DNA from: Clytia hemisphaerica
Lineage: Eukaryota; Cnidaria; Hydrozoa; Leptothecata; Clytiidae
Direction of reading: 5' to 3'
DNA length: 64,000 nucleotides
Assembly: GCA_902728285.1 (NCBI GenBank)
Contig: CACVBU010000732.1
Span: 932,720 to 996,719, forward strand
Shown here: piece after piece, positions 32,160 through 44,200 of the stretch
Position numbering within the stretch: position 1 is the first letter of the stretch
Layout of the letters: every line of letters starts with the position of its first letter
The notes under the pieces: generated by a model
What the model saw: only the letters and a program-made list of their open reading frames with translations
What the model was told of the DNA's origin: nothing
Database searches by the model: none
Made by a program: the position numbers and the translations under genes

Positions 32160-33339
32160 ATGCAGAAACTTTAGGGGCTTCAATTTCTTGTGCACCTCAC
32201 TCTTACAAAAGGATACCTATTTTCTTATTCAAAATTTCCTAGCAATTCTGCTGATATAGTTGCATCATCATCGATAAAAAGCTTCATTGCAAGAAAACCA
32301 AATCTTAAATGTATTTTTATTGAAATTCTTAAAATTTCCGAAATAAGTTGATATCAAAATGATAAGAAGTTTTTAGGTTACAAACTGGTGTAAGATTTTT
32401 CATTTGGTGATATTGAAATGATACTTTATTATGTTATTACCTTTTTCTTGCAAAATCGTTTCAATTTTTAGTTCAAGTGTTTTTTTTCAAGTGGTTTCCT
32501 TAAAAAGTCTTTGAAATAATTGATGCTTCTTCTAGAAAGGGAAACAAATAGGTTTAGTTTGGTTCGAAATTTTACTGTTTAAAAGATAAGCTGAAGTCTC
32601 ATAGAAAATAAGGCTAACTTCATCTTCAATTTATTGAAACAGAGGTATTTGATTGTTTTCCAGGCTGTATTTTCCATTTGTGTCCTGCCTACTATAAAAT
32701 ATCTAACTTTCCACACACACAAGATTTTTTTGGAGGAAATTGTCACTTTTGAATGTATATCAAAATATTATAATATAGGAGGATATTTTCGTTTAAGGCC
32801 AAAATCCTGTGTAGGTCGAAAACTGAGGAACAGATTATGTGTTTTCTTGAAATATTTTTTGACACATACTGAGTTACTTCTTTCCATCTTAACTCATATT
32901 GAGCTGCTTTCTTCCTTATAGTCATTTTAAATCACTAGTTTTACATTGACAGATTTCTATGTCATCATATTTTTCTTTTCAACTCCAACCTGATTGATTT
33001 TCTGTGAATGTTCATTCTAGATTTTTGTTGTAATTCGTATTGTCTTTTTGTTTTGTGGGTTTTGTCTTTAGTGTATCCATTTTGAGTAGTTGAAGGTTTT
33101 ATACTTCTAGAATAATATTTGAGTAATATCTCAACAACCAGTACGGTTTTAAAATTTTGATCAGGTATGAAAACGAATATCATTATGTAGATCTATTATC
33201 ATTATATTTGGCAAGAAAAGAATTATTTTCAAATTTGCTATCTACAAATCAATTTAAATATATAAGCTTAAGATTACGGATGACATGACCCATCCTTTGA
33301 AAAATACTGCTAGTGAAATGTAATTTCTGTGCAAAATCT
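32160..33339. other. No gene; 3' flank of the severin-like gene
   Basis: AT-rich sequence with short open frames on both strands lacking recognisable domains. Confidence 0.4.
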
Positions 33340-33345
33340 TTTATT
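33340..33345 (-). promoter_or_regulatory. Candidate poly(A) signal of the severin-like gene
   Basis: AATAAA on the minus strand, about 127 bp beyond the stop codon. It is the first canonical hexamer I see in that direction. Confidence 0.45.
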
Positions 33346-33471
33346 TGTGATGATATGGTTGTAATAACACTTAATTTTGACATGAATATAATTTAACATA
33401 AAAGAAACCCTACAAAAGGAAAAAATCCAAGTTGTTACTATTTACAATTTCATAAGAATACGATCTTGTGT

Positions 33472-36400
33472 TCAGGCAAATAAAGCTTGGAACACTTGAT
33501 TCTTGTTGGCTTTCTTTTCGTTCATGACTGTGACGGGACACAATGGGTTCTTTTTGTCTTGCAAGAATTTCGTTGCAAAAACCATGCCATTTTGTCGCTC
33601 AGCTCTAGATGCGCCTGATGATAAATATTTGAATGAACATAATTAGCACTTAAAAAAATTCACCGAATCTCTTTTAAAAGCAACAATGGAAGGTTACCAA
33701 AAGAGTAATTATGTGCATTTTTATATTATTAATTTGTAAGGTGCCAAAAGATTTTTCAATGACTCACTCCGAAATTTTCGAAGAGAACTAAAGGTAAACC
33801 TTTGTTACAATTAATGAAAAAAGATATTTAGGTTTCAACTTTTAAGACCACAACAATTCTTAAGCTGACCCTTTTCTGTGGTCATAATGAGCAGTAAAAA
33901 ACAATAGGACAGGAAAATATTTTCCAAATTTTGAATATAGTTACCAAAAAATGGGATACAACAATCTGCCAGGGCTTGAAATAACGGTCGGACGTCCGAC
34001 CCAAATTGTCGTTCCTTGTCCGACCCAAAAATCATATTTTTCAAGCTAAAGCAACCCTTATTGGAAATTTTGCCCGACCCACTTGAAATCGTTATTTCGA
34101 GCATTGATCTCCTTTAAACTATTGACTTACTATTTCCAACCCAGACATACAAGTGGCTTCCACCATCAACTAAGAAAACATCTTTAGTGTCCAGGCCTGA
34201 TTTGTTCAATGAGCCAGTCGAAATGGTCGAGAATTGCAATTTACCACTGGCATCACTCAATTTATACATTCCTTTTTGTGTTGGTGGTGGTGGTGCACGC
34301 TAAAAAGGTGATGAAACATCTGTTAGGATTCCTGGGATATTCCTCACTCTCAATATTCAAGACTTGCATGAGGCTAAGCTTCTAACGCATGTATAAAGTA
34401 CACGTTTTTTTTAATAAAAAGACTTTATGAAGCATAGCCATTATTGTGATTTGGGCTTGAAAACAATAGATCTATTGTTATAGAACAATTGAAATTTAAG
34501 AGTATGGCCCCAGCGTCAGTTCAAATAAACTCTATGCTAAAGAAAAAACGTGTATCGGAGTGATCTAGTTCTTTAAGTTCAATATGCAAGTATCATTCCG
34601 TAGTTAAGTCAAGTGCACCGTTCATTTTCACTTGTAGAGTTTGCATGGAGGAATACAAATAATAAAATGATAACTTTTCCATAATAAGGCCTTACTAATT
34701 TCCACTTACTCTTTTGACGCTGTTCCGGCTGACACCATCTTTCAACGATTTAAAGATTTCATGATCGCTCGCTGTATCACCCTCTTCTAATACTTCTAAC
34801 TTAGCTTTACCACCTCTTTCAGATTTGATCTTTTGAACATATTGTGTGGCTCTGAATTTCTCGTCCTTGTTTGCGTTAGAGCCATTCAGCTAAAAGAAGG
34901 CGTTGGTATATAGATTAGATTTAGCAGCTGTGTTACATTTTCAAAATGGTAAGTTTGGAACATATAACTATTTTTAAAATCAAATGTTTCATATCGGTTC
35001 AAACAAAAGATATGATACTTTTGATGCAAAAACCGTATAATCGATGAGGATTTCTATATAGTCTAGTTTCCTGGTTCAGTAAATCAAATACTCACATCAT
35101 CAATTACCTTAAAATTGTCAAAAGGTGTTTTGGAAAATCTGGTTGGATTTTTTTAAGATCTACACCCCAGGCTGAAACCAAACCTTCTTTAACATCTACG
35201 GTCAAACATACAGTTGAGTTTTGGTCGAACATAGAATATCTCGAGTATAGTAAATCTAATGGCCAAAGTACATATCCGGAATGTTTACTTACTTGGTAAA
35301 TTTGAAGGCCTAAATCAAAGATGAAGACATCATCGCTGTTGACATTTCCTTTCTTCATCGGGATTTCAAGGACGTCAATTTTCTTACGTTCTCCAACCAC
35401 TTGGAACAATCTTGGTTTATATTCTGTTGGTTTGACGTGACGGAAACCCGTAGCTGCTCCTCCTTTCATCAACGTGATTGTCTCTGTTAAGTTGGTGAAA
35501 AGAATGGGAAGAAATTATGTCAAAATCAATGTGTTTCCAAATGTTTTTCTGATGATCATTTAGATTTTCTTTGAATTCGATTTTCATTTGAAAACTTTAC
35601 TTTTATCAGTGTCAATTTGAAAATTATAATTCATAACAGAGAACTCTTTCAAAAGAATATGCTTTTAACCAACTTATCGAGCATATTTCACAATTAAGCT
35701 GTTCGAGTGCAGGTTTTAAAGGCCAAGATTGTATTTTTGCTTTAACCATCATGACAAACCCAAATACTGGTCAGATACCAAGGTCCGAAAATTTATCTTA
35801 TTCAGGTTTGGCGTAACTTACCGAAATATGTTTTGAAGAGAGAAGATTCATGTCCTTGAACTTCACGATGTTGCACTGGTTTATCATTATGGAAAGTGTC
35901 CAATTCGACAGTTTTGTAGGCTGCTGTTCCGTACTCATCTTGTGTGGAGTATTTGCCAATCCAAAAGTGAAGGTCGTAGTTCAATTCCTAAAAAAGGTAA
36001 AGGCAAGTCATAGTATATAATCATGTTGGTGCAGTCCCTGTAGATCTGTAACAAGGCATTATTCTTATACATGTCACAGGTGTTGCATTTTTCAGTCATG
36101 CCAATTTAGATGTATAAATGCATTCTTGATTTTCTTTTAAAGAATCCTGAAAAATAGGCTACGTTATAATATCACATCGTCGAACAGGAAGGTCTAAACA
36201 CCTTTAAAATGTTCTATAATGTAGACTACATAAAGTGCAGTAAACAAAATGTTTATACTGATGATGATATTGGACTGGTAGAATCGCCTGGTCTGTAGGC
36301 AGTAACTTGTTCATACTTACATCCTCGTCAGCATCTTTGTAAGTGTTCAAAATGATGTACGAATCTCCGCTGTAAAATTTCCCATAATCCTCAGTTGGCC

Positions 36401-37468
36401 ATTTCTCAATCTGTTGGAATGAAATTTAATATTATGATGATTGCCCTCGATAATGTACCTTCGAATAAATCGAAAGCCTCATCCATTCCTTTTCCAGCAC
36501 CTTTTAATTTCTCAAACATTACTTATAGATCTAGAGGTTTCTTCTTGTTCTGATTCTATATGGTCCAACCTACTTATTACATGATATCTTTAAAGGAATC
36601 TCATCGGAGGTATCAATTTTATAGGGTTGTCAAAGGCATCAGACTAGCTTGAACAAAGCTTTTGTTGCTGTCATTTTCACAATATTTTCCCATGCTTACC
36701 TTGAATTTGTTGATCCGCCAAATTTCGACACCAACTTTTTGACCAGATCCATGCCATGCCTTTTCTTGTTCAGCTGACTCTTTCTTTACCTGTATGAATG
36801 TATGAAAAGGTAATTTGATTGATTTTATCTCAGTTTGATTTTAAAACCCTCATCAGTTAATCGCATGGCATAGTCCCTAAAGCATGATCATCTTGGCAAG
36901 ATCTTTTAATATTTTTCTTTTATCCTGCCATGAGGTATTGAGATTAAGATCATAGTTGATTGTAAGTAATATGCACAGCATGTGTAGAGTTGTATATTCG
37001 ATATTTCTTAATCCTAAATACTCTAAGGACCTATCATGCTAGTTCAAAATGTTATATATAACTTTTTGCTATTGCAAAAATGCTAACCAAATGTTTTGAG
37101 AATGTTATTTTTTGATACTTTGTAGATTTAATTTGCAATAATAATAATGATAATAATAATACTAACTTCGCCAATCGATTCCACCTTTCACGCCTTTGAG
37201 TCTCTTTCCTTTCGTATTTTTAATACATTGGAGTCTCGAAACACACGGGAACGAAAATTTATTCGAGTTATGGGATTTTCGAGTTATGGAGTATAGGGGT
37301 TTTCCATAAAACTTGTTCGAGTTAAGGAGACAGTCGAGTTATCGAGGTTAGAGTTAAATAAACTGTAGAGACATTTCATGAAAATGGATTGCTTACCTCT
37401 TTTTCAGTGTCGGAGCCAAACAAGGCCATATTGCTGTCTTTCCAATCATATTGCTTTGCTTTTTGCAT
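33472..37468 (-). CDS. Severin/gelsolin-like actin-binding protein, eight exons
   Basis: Exons: 37468-37397, 36789-36700, 36410-36321, 35987-35822, 35483-35293, 34889-34710, 34299-34131, 33614-33472. All introns are GT/AG and the phases join into 366 codons plus stop. Three gelsolin repeats can be followed. Repeat 1 is about residues 30-140 ([50 protein letters not shown]). Repeat 2 is about 140-260 ([35 protein letters not shown]). Repeat 3 is about 268-366 ([34 protein letters not shown]). Length and domain count match severin/fragmin-type proteins (~360 residues), which cut and cap actin filaments in the cytoplasm under calcium control. The usual Trp after IYQ in repeat 2 is Leu here, at an intron junction. 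The start has an N-terminal leader ([18 protein letters not shown]) of the kind found in invertebrate gelsolin-like proteins. Confidence 0.92.
33967..34105. mobile_element. Small MITE in the last intron of the severin-like gene
   Basis: GGGCTTGAAATAACGG at the left and CGTTATTTCGAGC at the right are inverted partners. GTCCGACCC words repeat inside. Non-coding. Confidence 0.5.
37228..37350. repeat. Partial AACTCGAA-type MITE
   Basis: Repeated TTCGAGTTATGG and CGAGTTAAGGAGAC words related to the element at 37620-37937. It begins just upstream of exon 1 of the severin-like gene in plus coordinates, within its first intron or leader region. Confidence 0.45.
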
Positions 37469-37619
37469 CTTGAATTTATTTTAGTTTTTGTTTCTTACTG
37501 TATTTTATAAAATACTTTTTCACTAGAAAGAAAAAAGTTTACAGTTTCGCGATTTTGCTTTAATTATACTGGTAATGCTACAAAATAATCACCTAACTCA
37601 AGTATTCATTTTGTCATAC

Positions 37620-37937
37620 TACAGTTGAATCTCCATAACTCGAACCAGCACGGAGAGGGCAGATTTGTTTGAGTTATAGGAATTTCGAGTCAAGGAAACA
37701 TGTTCATAAGACATTGTCAACTGAAGGGACAAGTTAACTTGTTTAAAGGTTTTATCTTTACATAAGTGTTCCCGTTTCTTATCTTGCTCCACATCTGTGT
37801 CAATTCAATATTAAAAAGCTTGTATATTAAAATTGATGAGTAAGCAAACGATATCACTCTTATTTAAAAACAAAACCTTTAAGTTAAGGATATTATTCCA
37901 GTTATAGAGGTTATAGAGTTATGGAGACTCTGCTGTA
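37620..37937. mobile_element. AACTCGAA-type MITE upstream of the severin-like gene
   Basis: TACAGTTGAATCTCCATAAC at the left pairs with GTTATGGAGACTCTGCTGTA at the right. The TA ends suit a Tc1/mariner/pogo-type origin. Pieces of the same family appear at 20220, 20980 and 41195. Confidence 0.65.
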
Positions 37938-40900
37938 TAACAAGTTTAAAACATTTCATACTAAAGCGCTTACCAATATTACAAAAGATCTGTGCACATC
38001 TGACAGAATTTATCCCCAAAAAATATAATACTCTCAACTTTTTTTTCTCTTCTTGTCAACCACCCAATTTCTTCCCTTCTTTCTTTCTGAAACAGGACAG
38101 ACTATCCCATCAAGTTATTTGTCACAAACATAATTGCTCGTCCTCATAATATACCTTATATACACGACGCACAACAATTAGTATACAATCATCATCTAGT
38201 TTCCATTGTCGATTAAATTAATGAGCTCATTACTTTAATCTCTATTTTAAGGTAAAAAATTACCTTGCAGTGTTTTTCCTCTTTTCAAGCAGTCTATTAT
38301 ATAATTTGATGATTGAGTAATTTTTCTAATGACTATGAAGCAATCATTTTATGCTCAAAAACAGCTTGACTGGCTTGTTTCATTCTGATTTTCTCCTATA
38401 GTCTTTCGTAAGTTTCCTAATTGTAATATTTCACAAAATTGCGGAAAACGCAGTATAGCACCTTTGTTAAACTAAGCATACGTGATATTATTATGCATGA
38501 TTTTATTCAATACTTGCTGCGGACATTTAGTCATTCAAAAATTAAAGAATTCTTACTTTACTCTCATACTGGAAAAAAAACACCTTGATTGTTTTAAACT
38601 CTTCCAATCGCTTGAGACCATCAAGTATCTATAGAAAGTATTAAGTATCATCGTCTTTCTTTTTTCATATTTTTCCGGTTCTCTATATTGTTATGATTGT
38701 TAAGTTCCTCATACTCGTAAAGGCCTATCTAAACGTTATATCTACAAACCAAAAAATGTTGTTTGCTTGAAACTTTTATGAACATATAGTTGTCATATAG
38801 TCTTTTCAATCGGACTTCAATATTTGCACTCATCAGATTTTGATTGCAAAAGGAATCAAATACATTTCGACGTGTATCTATGCATTTTTTATTAATTGTC
38901 AACGCCTTTTAAATCCTCTTAGTTTTAATATAGACGAAATAATACCGTATTAATCTCGTCTCGTTCTCCTCAATAAAATTTTGACTTTCAATATTATATT
39001 GTGAAGAAGCTTCAAAGTTTGTAGTGAATGTAATCACATACAAAAGGGGCTGGTCAGGGTCTTTTTATATGACCAGACTGATTCAAATCAGCAAGAAAAG
39101 TATACTACAACATATTTCTTACTCAAACATACAAGTAATCATCTCAGTTTAATTAAGTACGATTGACGTTAAACTTCGTCACTAGATCTGACAGGATTTT
39201 GTGCTTCAAAGGCCGTAGTTTGGTTTTGCTCAAAATTTCATACTCAAGATTATATAATTTTTTTTGTCAGATCCAATTTCTTTGATTTTTTACACAATTG
39301 TTTCCCTACTTACAGCTTTGCCTGCAACTCATTATTTTGGCCCTAAAAAGATGGACCTTAACCTCATATCTTTTCCAAATTAAAGTCTCTAAATACATTC
39401 TTCTTTCCAATGAGCAAAAAAAAAGATTCCACTCCGTCATTTTTGAAATTGTACTTTCCCTTTCACTCCTCCTTGATCGTCTTGACAGTTATGTTATGAC
39501 CACTATGACCCATAAAAGATTATTTCCGTTTTAGGACCAAAAGTTGAATTATCTCAATAAAAGTATAATCATTTTTATCTAATTTTCTGTCGAGATGATA
39601 ATAATCCTGATCGTGTGATGACAAGATTATAACAACTATGATTAAATTATTACTTTTAATTTGTTTTAACAACAGATCAGGCAGAGAGAAAGTGTTTTAA
39701 CCAATCTTAACCTTAAAGAATTCATTGGCTCTCACCGAAAAGCCACCTTCTCCATGTTCTTAGCAAGAATTTGTAGATCTTTGATGTATGAAAATGTGTC
39801 CATAGATCATAAAATCATCTTACCTTACAGTGAACTACTTCTCCCCTTTGCAGGAGATTTACCCTAAAAAAGGGTGAGAGTAGCTTTTGAGAAGGTATTT
39901 TTCCCATCGGGAAAAACTACTGATTACCTGGCCATTTTTGAGACAGGGGTGTCTAGGAAAAATAAAGATCTCTAGGATTCTGCTGGGAGGGTACTACGTG
40001 TTACATTTGTAGTTGAAATCAAGAAAAAGCTCGATATCATTTTTAGCCCCTCTTTATATAACTCGTAACACGAAACTCTGGGGCTCTCTAAGGCTCTTAA
40101 AGTAATTTAAACAGTCATAAAGGTTAACTGGTTTTTAATGACTATCTGATTTGGTAATGATTTATAAGAAATTGATTTTTCTTATCTTTATAATGATTTG
40201 TTTATATTATTAATAATAATTTTATGTGATTTGAAATCAAGATTTTCATTTACACTGTCTATAAAACTATAATTATAATCAAGCTTTATTCTTCTTTTAA
40301 CCAGCGTCAATTGTCTCTGAGAGTGCCTACAATATTTTTTTTGTTTCCATATCATTTCCTCACATCAGTTATAGCGTGTTCGAAATTTGATCGCCAATTT
40401 AAAAATTTTTCTTACTACACATATTTTTTAGCTTTTTTATCTTCAAATTATTATTTCTCTTGGTGATTGATTGTACAATAGAGGGAAATACCCAGCCATC
40501 GACTGGTTTTTTTTTAGCTAACAAACTTCTGAACCACAAGTGATTATTAGGTGCTAGTCTATATTATGCGAGCTTTAAACATTTTAGCTCCTATCCCTTC
40601 TGGGTAACCAGAAGGATCTCGGTAGAACCTCCATGTATAAAATTTTTTTACGGGGCTTCTTAGATAAAGTCCCAGTTTCTCTTTAAAATTGAACAAAAAA
40701 CTTTTAAAAATTACACGTTTTCTCTAAGCATAAACAGGATCAAAAAATATTGCCTAAAGGCATAAGTTGAGCCTAAGTTTAATGTGGCCTAAGAAAATGT
40801 CGGCCAAAGAAAATGTCGATCACGAACTAAGTTCAGTTTTCATTGATGTCTATTTAAAAACTAGTGAGGAGGCTTAGAATAATAATACTACAAATGACTC

Positions 40901-41269
40901 CTTGGTTCTGAAATTTTGCACACTAACATTATATCAAACTTTTAGCAGGGAAAGGCTAAATTTACAGGGTCTTGGCTACACATGGCAACCGAACTAATGG
41001 TTTTTTTTAGTATGAAACAAATGAATCACAAGTAGTCATTTCTTGCCCGTCAACAAGAAGACATAGTTATACTTGAACGTTAAATCTGTCAATAAGTAAT
41101 TTGACTAGTACCCATTGTTAGGAATATTTGATGGGATTCTTAAATGAAATCCAAGTTTTACTGGGAAGTGAATCTGACGTTATGCAATCAGAATGTTATA
41201 GAGGTTCGAGTTAAAGAGACTCCATCGTACTTTTTTTAGACTTAAATTACCATTTATGTGTAGAAGAGG
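37938..41269. other. Intergenic, between divergent severin-like and UBLCP1 genes
   Basis: About 3.3 kb of AT-rich DNA without a supported exon. A 78-codon frame at 39298 has no motif. A fragment of the AACTCGAA repeat is at about 41195-41235, just before UBLCP1. The interval must contain both 5' regions because the genes point away from each other. Confidence 0.4.
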
Positions 41270-44200
41270 ATGTCATCGGAGACACGGAACCTGACCATTA
41301 AATGGAGTGGTAAAGAATACAAATTGGAAGATGTCTCCTTACAATTCACTGTTCTTGAACTGAAGAATCTCATATTTGAGAAGACGAATGTTCGACCAGA
41401 AAGACAGAAATTGTTAACTCTCAAACTCAAAGGTAGACTTTCAGTGAAGATTCTTAACATAGATGTTTTTTTTCGTAAGAGCATCCAAAATTTTTGAAGC
41501 CCAAAAATGTTCATAATATGTTCTTATTTCATGCTCACCATTTTGTGAGTAATTTTGCCCATTTTGCTAAGAAATCGGGGGGTCAGAGTCCACAAAGCCT
41601 TCTTAACTTGTTCTTAATATTTTGGCCATCGAATCCTTTTGTTCTTATATAGTTGTTCCTTTAAAAAACGTTATAGTCTGTTCATACTTTATGAGACAAC
41701 TTTTGTAGCCGGATCAAACTTAGAGTACAGTAGTACAGTAGAGTACAGGATTTTTTTCGCGAAGGACTTTAAAAATTGATATATTCGTGATTTTGTGCTT
41801 TTTTGCCGTTGGATGATGCATATACAATATAAGCGCTTCTTTCATCCAACAATTAAAAACTTATTATTCTTTGGTTGAATATTTCTCAGGCAAGCCAGCA
41901 ACAGACTACATTAAGTTGAGCGCGTTGACCATCAAAGAAGGTATGAAGATCATGATGATGGGCTCGCAAGAAGAAAAACTGGTCAGTTCAGTTTTGATTC
42001 GTTTAAAGGTTTTGTTTTGATTAAAAGGTCACGCACATCTTTAACGAGCAACTAATTTCACAAATATCACTCATTAAGAGAGAAGAGAAGAGAAGTGAAC
42101 CCTCCGAATCATCCGGAATGGGCCCTATCCCTGGATAGATACATACCCTAGGATAAGGGAAATTATTATATACCTGTAAGCAAAAACAGCCATTGAATAC
42201 TTCCTGATATACCATGTAAGTAATTATTAAGAAAATCATTAAAAAAGAAAAACATTCGAACGTTCGATTATGGGTGTGTTTTATGTGAAACATTTTTACC
42301 TATTGAATGTCTGCTTATTATCACGCTTACCAGACACTGCTAACCCTACGCTTGCGACACGACGACAGTTATTGGTGTATAGACGACGATACTCGAACTA
42401 CACGGGAGGACATACATCTAGACGACTAATTTAGACGATAGACAATTTATAAGCAAAAAATAAGGGAAGGATAAACTTGATATTACCCCGTATTAATAGA
42501 CGATATCGGCTTAACGTGAAAACTCAGATTTGACCTCCGAAAATTCCCCACAATGCTTTGCGCGGAAAAAAGTTCACCGTGAAATTTTTTCCGTACAAAG
42601 TTTTGGGGAATTCTCGGGGGTCAAATCTGAGTTTTCATGTGAAGCCGATATCGTCTATTATCATATCATCATATAACACCAATAGAACTGTTTTACACTG
42701 CTATACGACTCGACAGTCTAATGATTGACAAGATCTGACTTTGCTCTTACCCTATTCATCTTCAGGCAGAAGTAATTGCACCACCAAAAGAGATCACAGA
42801 GAATACCGTTGTAGACGATTTCGATATTGGCGAAGAAGAAATTGCCATAGAACACAGGTATCAAAAATGTGTAATGTATAAGTGGGACAATGCTCACTGG
42901 GTCAGGCTCTCTTTTCCTTCATCCTACTGCTTTTATCGTTGATAAATTGAACACTCCAAGGCAACCGTCAACCTTTTATAAGTATGTTCCTTTCGGTAAA
43001 TATTTGCCATTTCTTATATTTTTATTTTATTTCTTTATTCCTTTAGGGAGGAATACTTAGCGAAGATCCAGAAGCGAGTTGATAATTACAAAATCGAAGA
43101 ATTGAATGCCCCACGTGAAGGGAAAAAGTTATTGGTCCTGGATATCGATTACACATTATTTGGTATTTAAATTGTTGCTCAAAGTCATCTTTATATTGAG
43201 ATATCAATATCATACCGAACCCATATCAATAATTAGCGCCCTGACTTTTTTAAGAACGACATAGAATTTTTTTATATGAAAATTACATAAATCGAGATGA
43301 GCCTCATGGTTAATTTGAAAAGAAAAAACCTGAAACTGCAAAATTGTATTTGAAGGAAAAACTCAAACAAAAATTTTGAGGCTACAATTCTTTTAATTTT
43401 GCAAATTTAAGCCTTGACCGTTGATATGATAGATGTATAATTGTTGCTCTCTCTCCTTTTTCGTTCCCAGACCACCGTTCATCCGCAGAGAGAGGAGTGG
43501 AACTAATGCGACCTTTTCTTCACGAATTCCTAACAGCCTCTTACGAACACTACGACATCGTCATCTGGTGTAAGTGAATTAATTATTACATTTTGTTTAA
43601 ACTTTGAGCTCCTCTAGGATTTATAGCATTTCATCATTTCATTCGTACTCGCCCTTGGGAAATGGCGCTCAAAATATGTGACAGATAGGGTCATGGCACT
43701 AGGGTTTAGAAGGGTACTATCATCACGTAAACAATATAAGTAAACCCGTTGGCTTTACCAAACCAAAAATCGAATGGAATAGGAAGGTTCGTTTCTTCTA
43801 CCACCACTGATTAAGTCTCCAAAGTATAGCAGAAGCGTGAAAAATAAAATATCGTTTGAAAATAATACACGATTTACTAGCCTAGCATGCTAGACAGCTA
43901 AATCAGACATTATGGAATCCGGATAAATTTATACAAACTGATTTTATGTCGTAAAACCAACATGCATGCAACAACCGTATTAGACTGATTTTAAACGATT
44001 AGCACTTCACAACTAAGAATAATGCCAACAAAAACTTTAACCCTATTCAACCTAGGCTTTTAGGGGCGGTTCAGAACTAGGGGGGGGCTTTTCCTGTACC
44101 ACCCCTTAACTTTTGATCTAGTGAGTCTTTTTGGATGAAATTTGGCACACAAGATCCTTTTCACGTAAGGTAACTTTTGCCAAAATTTTTTTTGATGACG

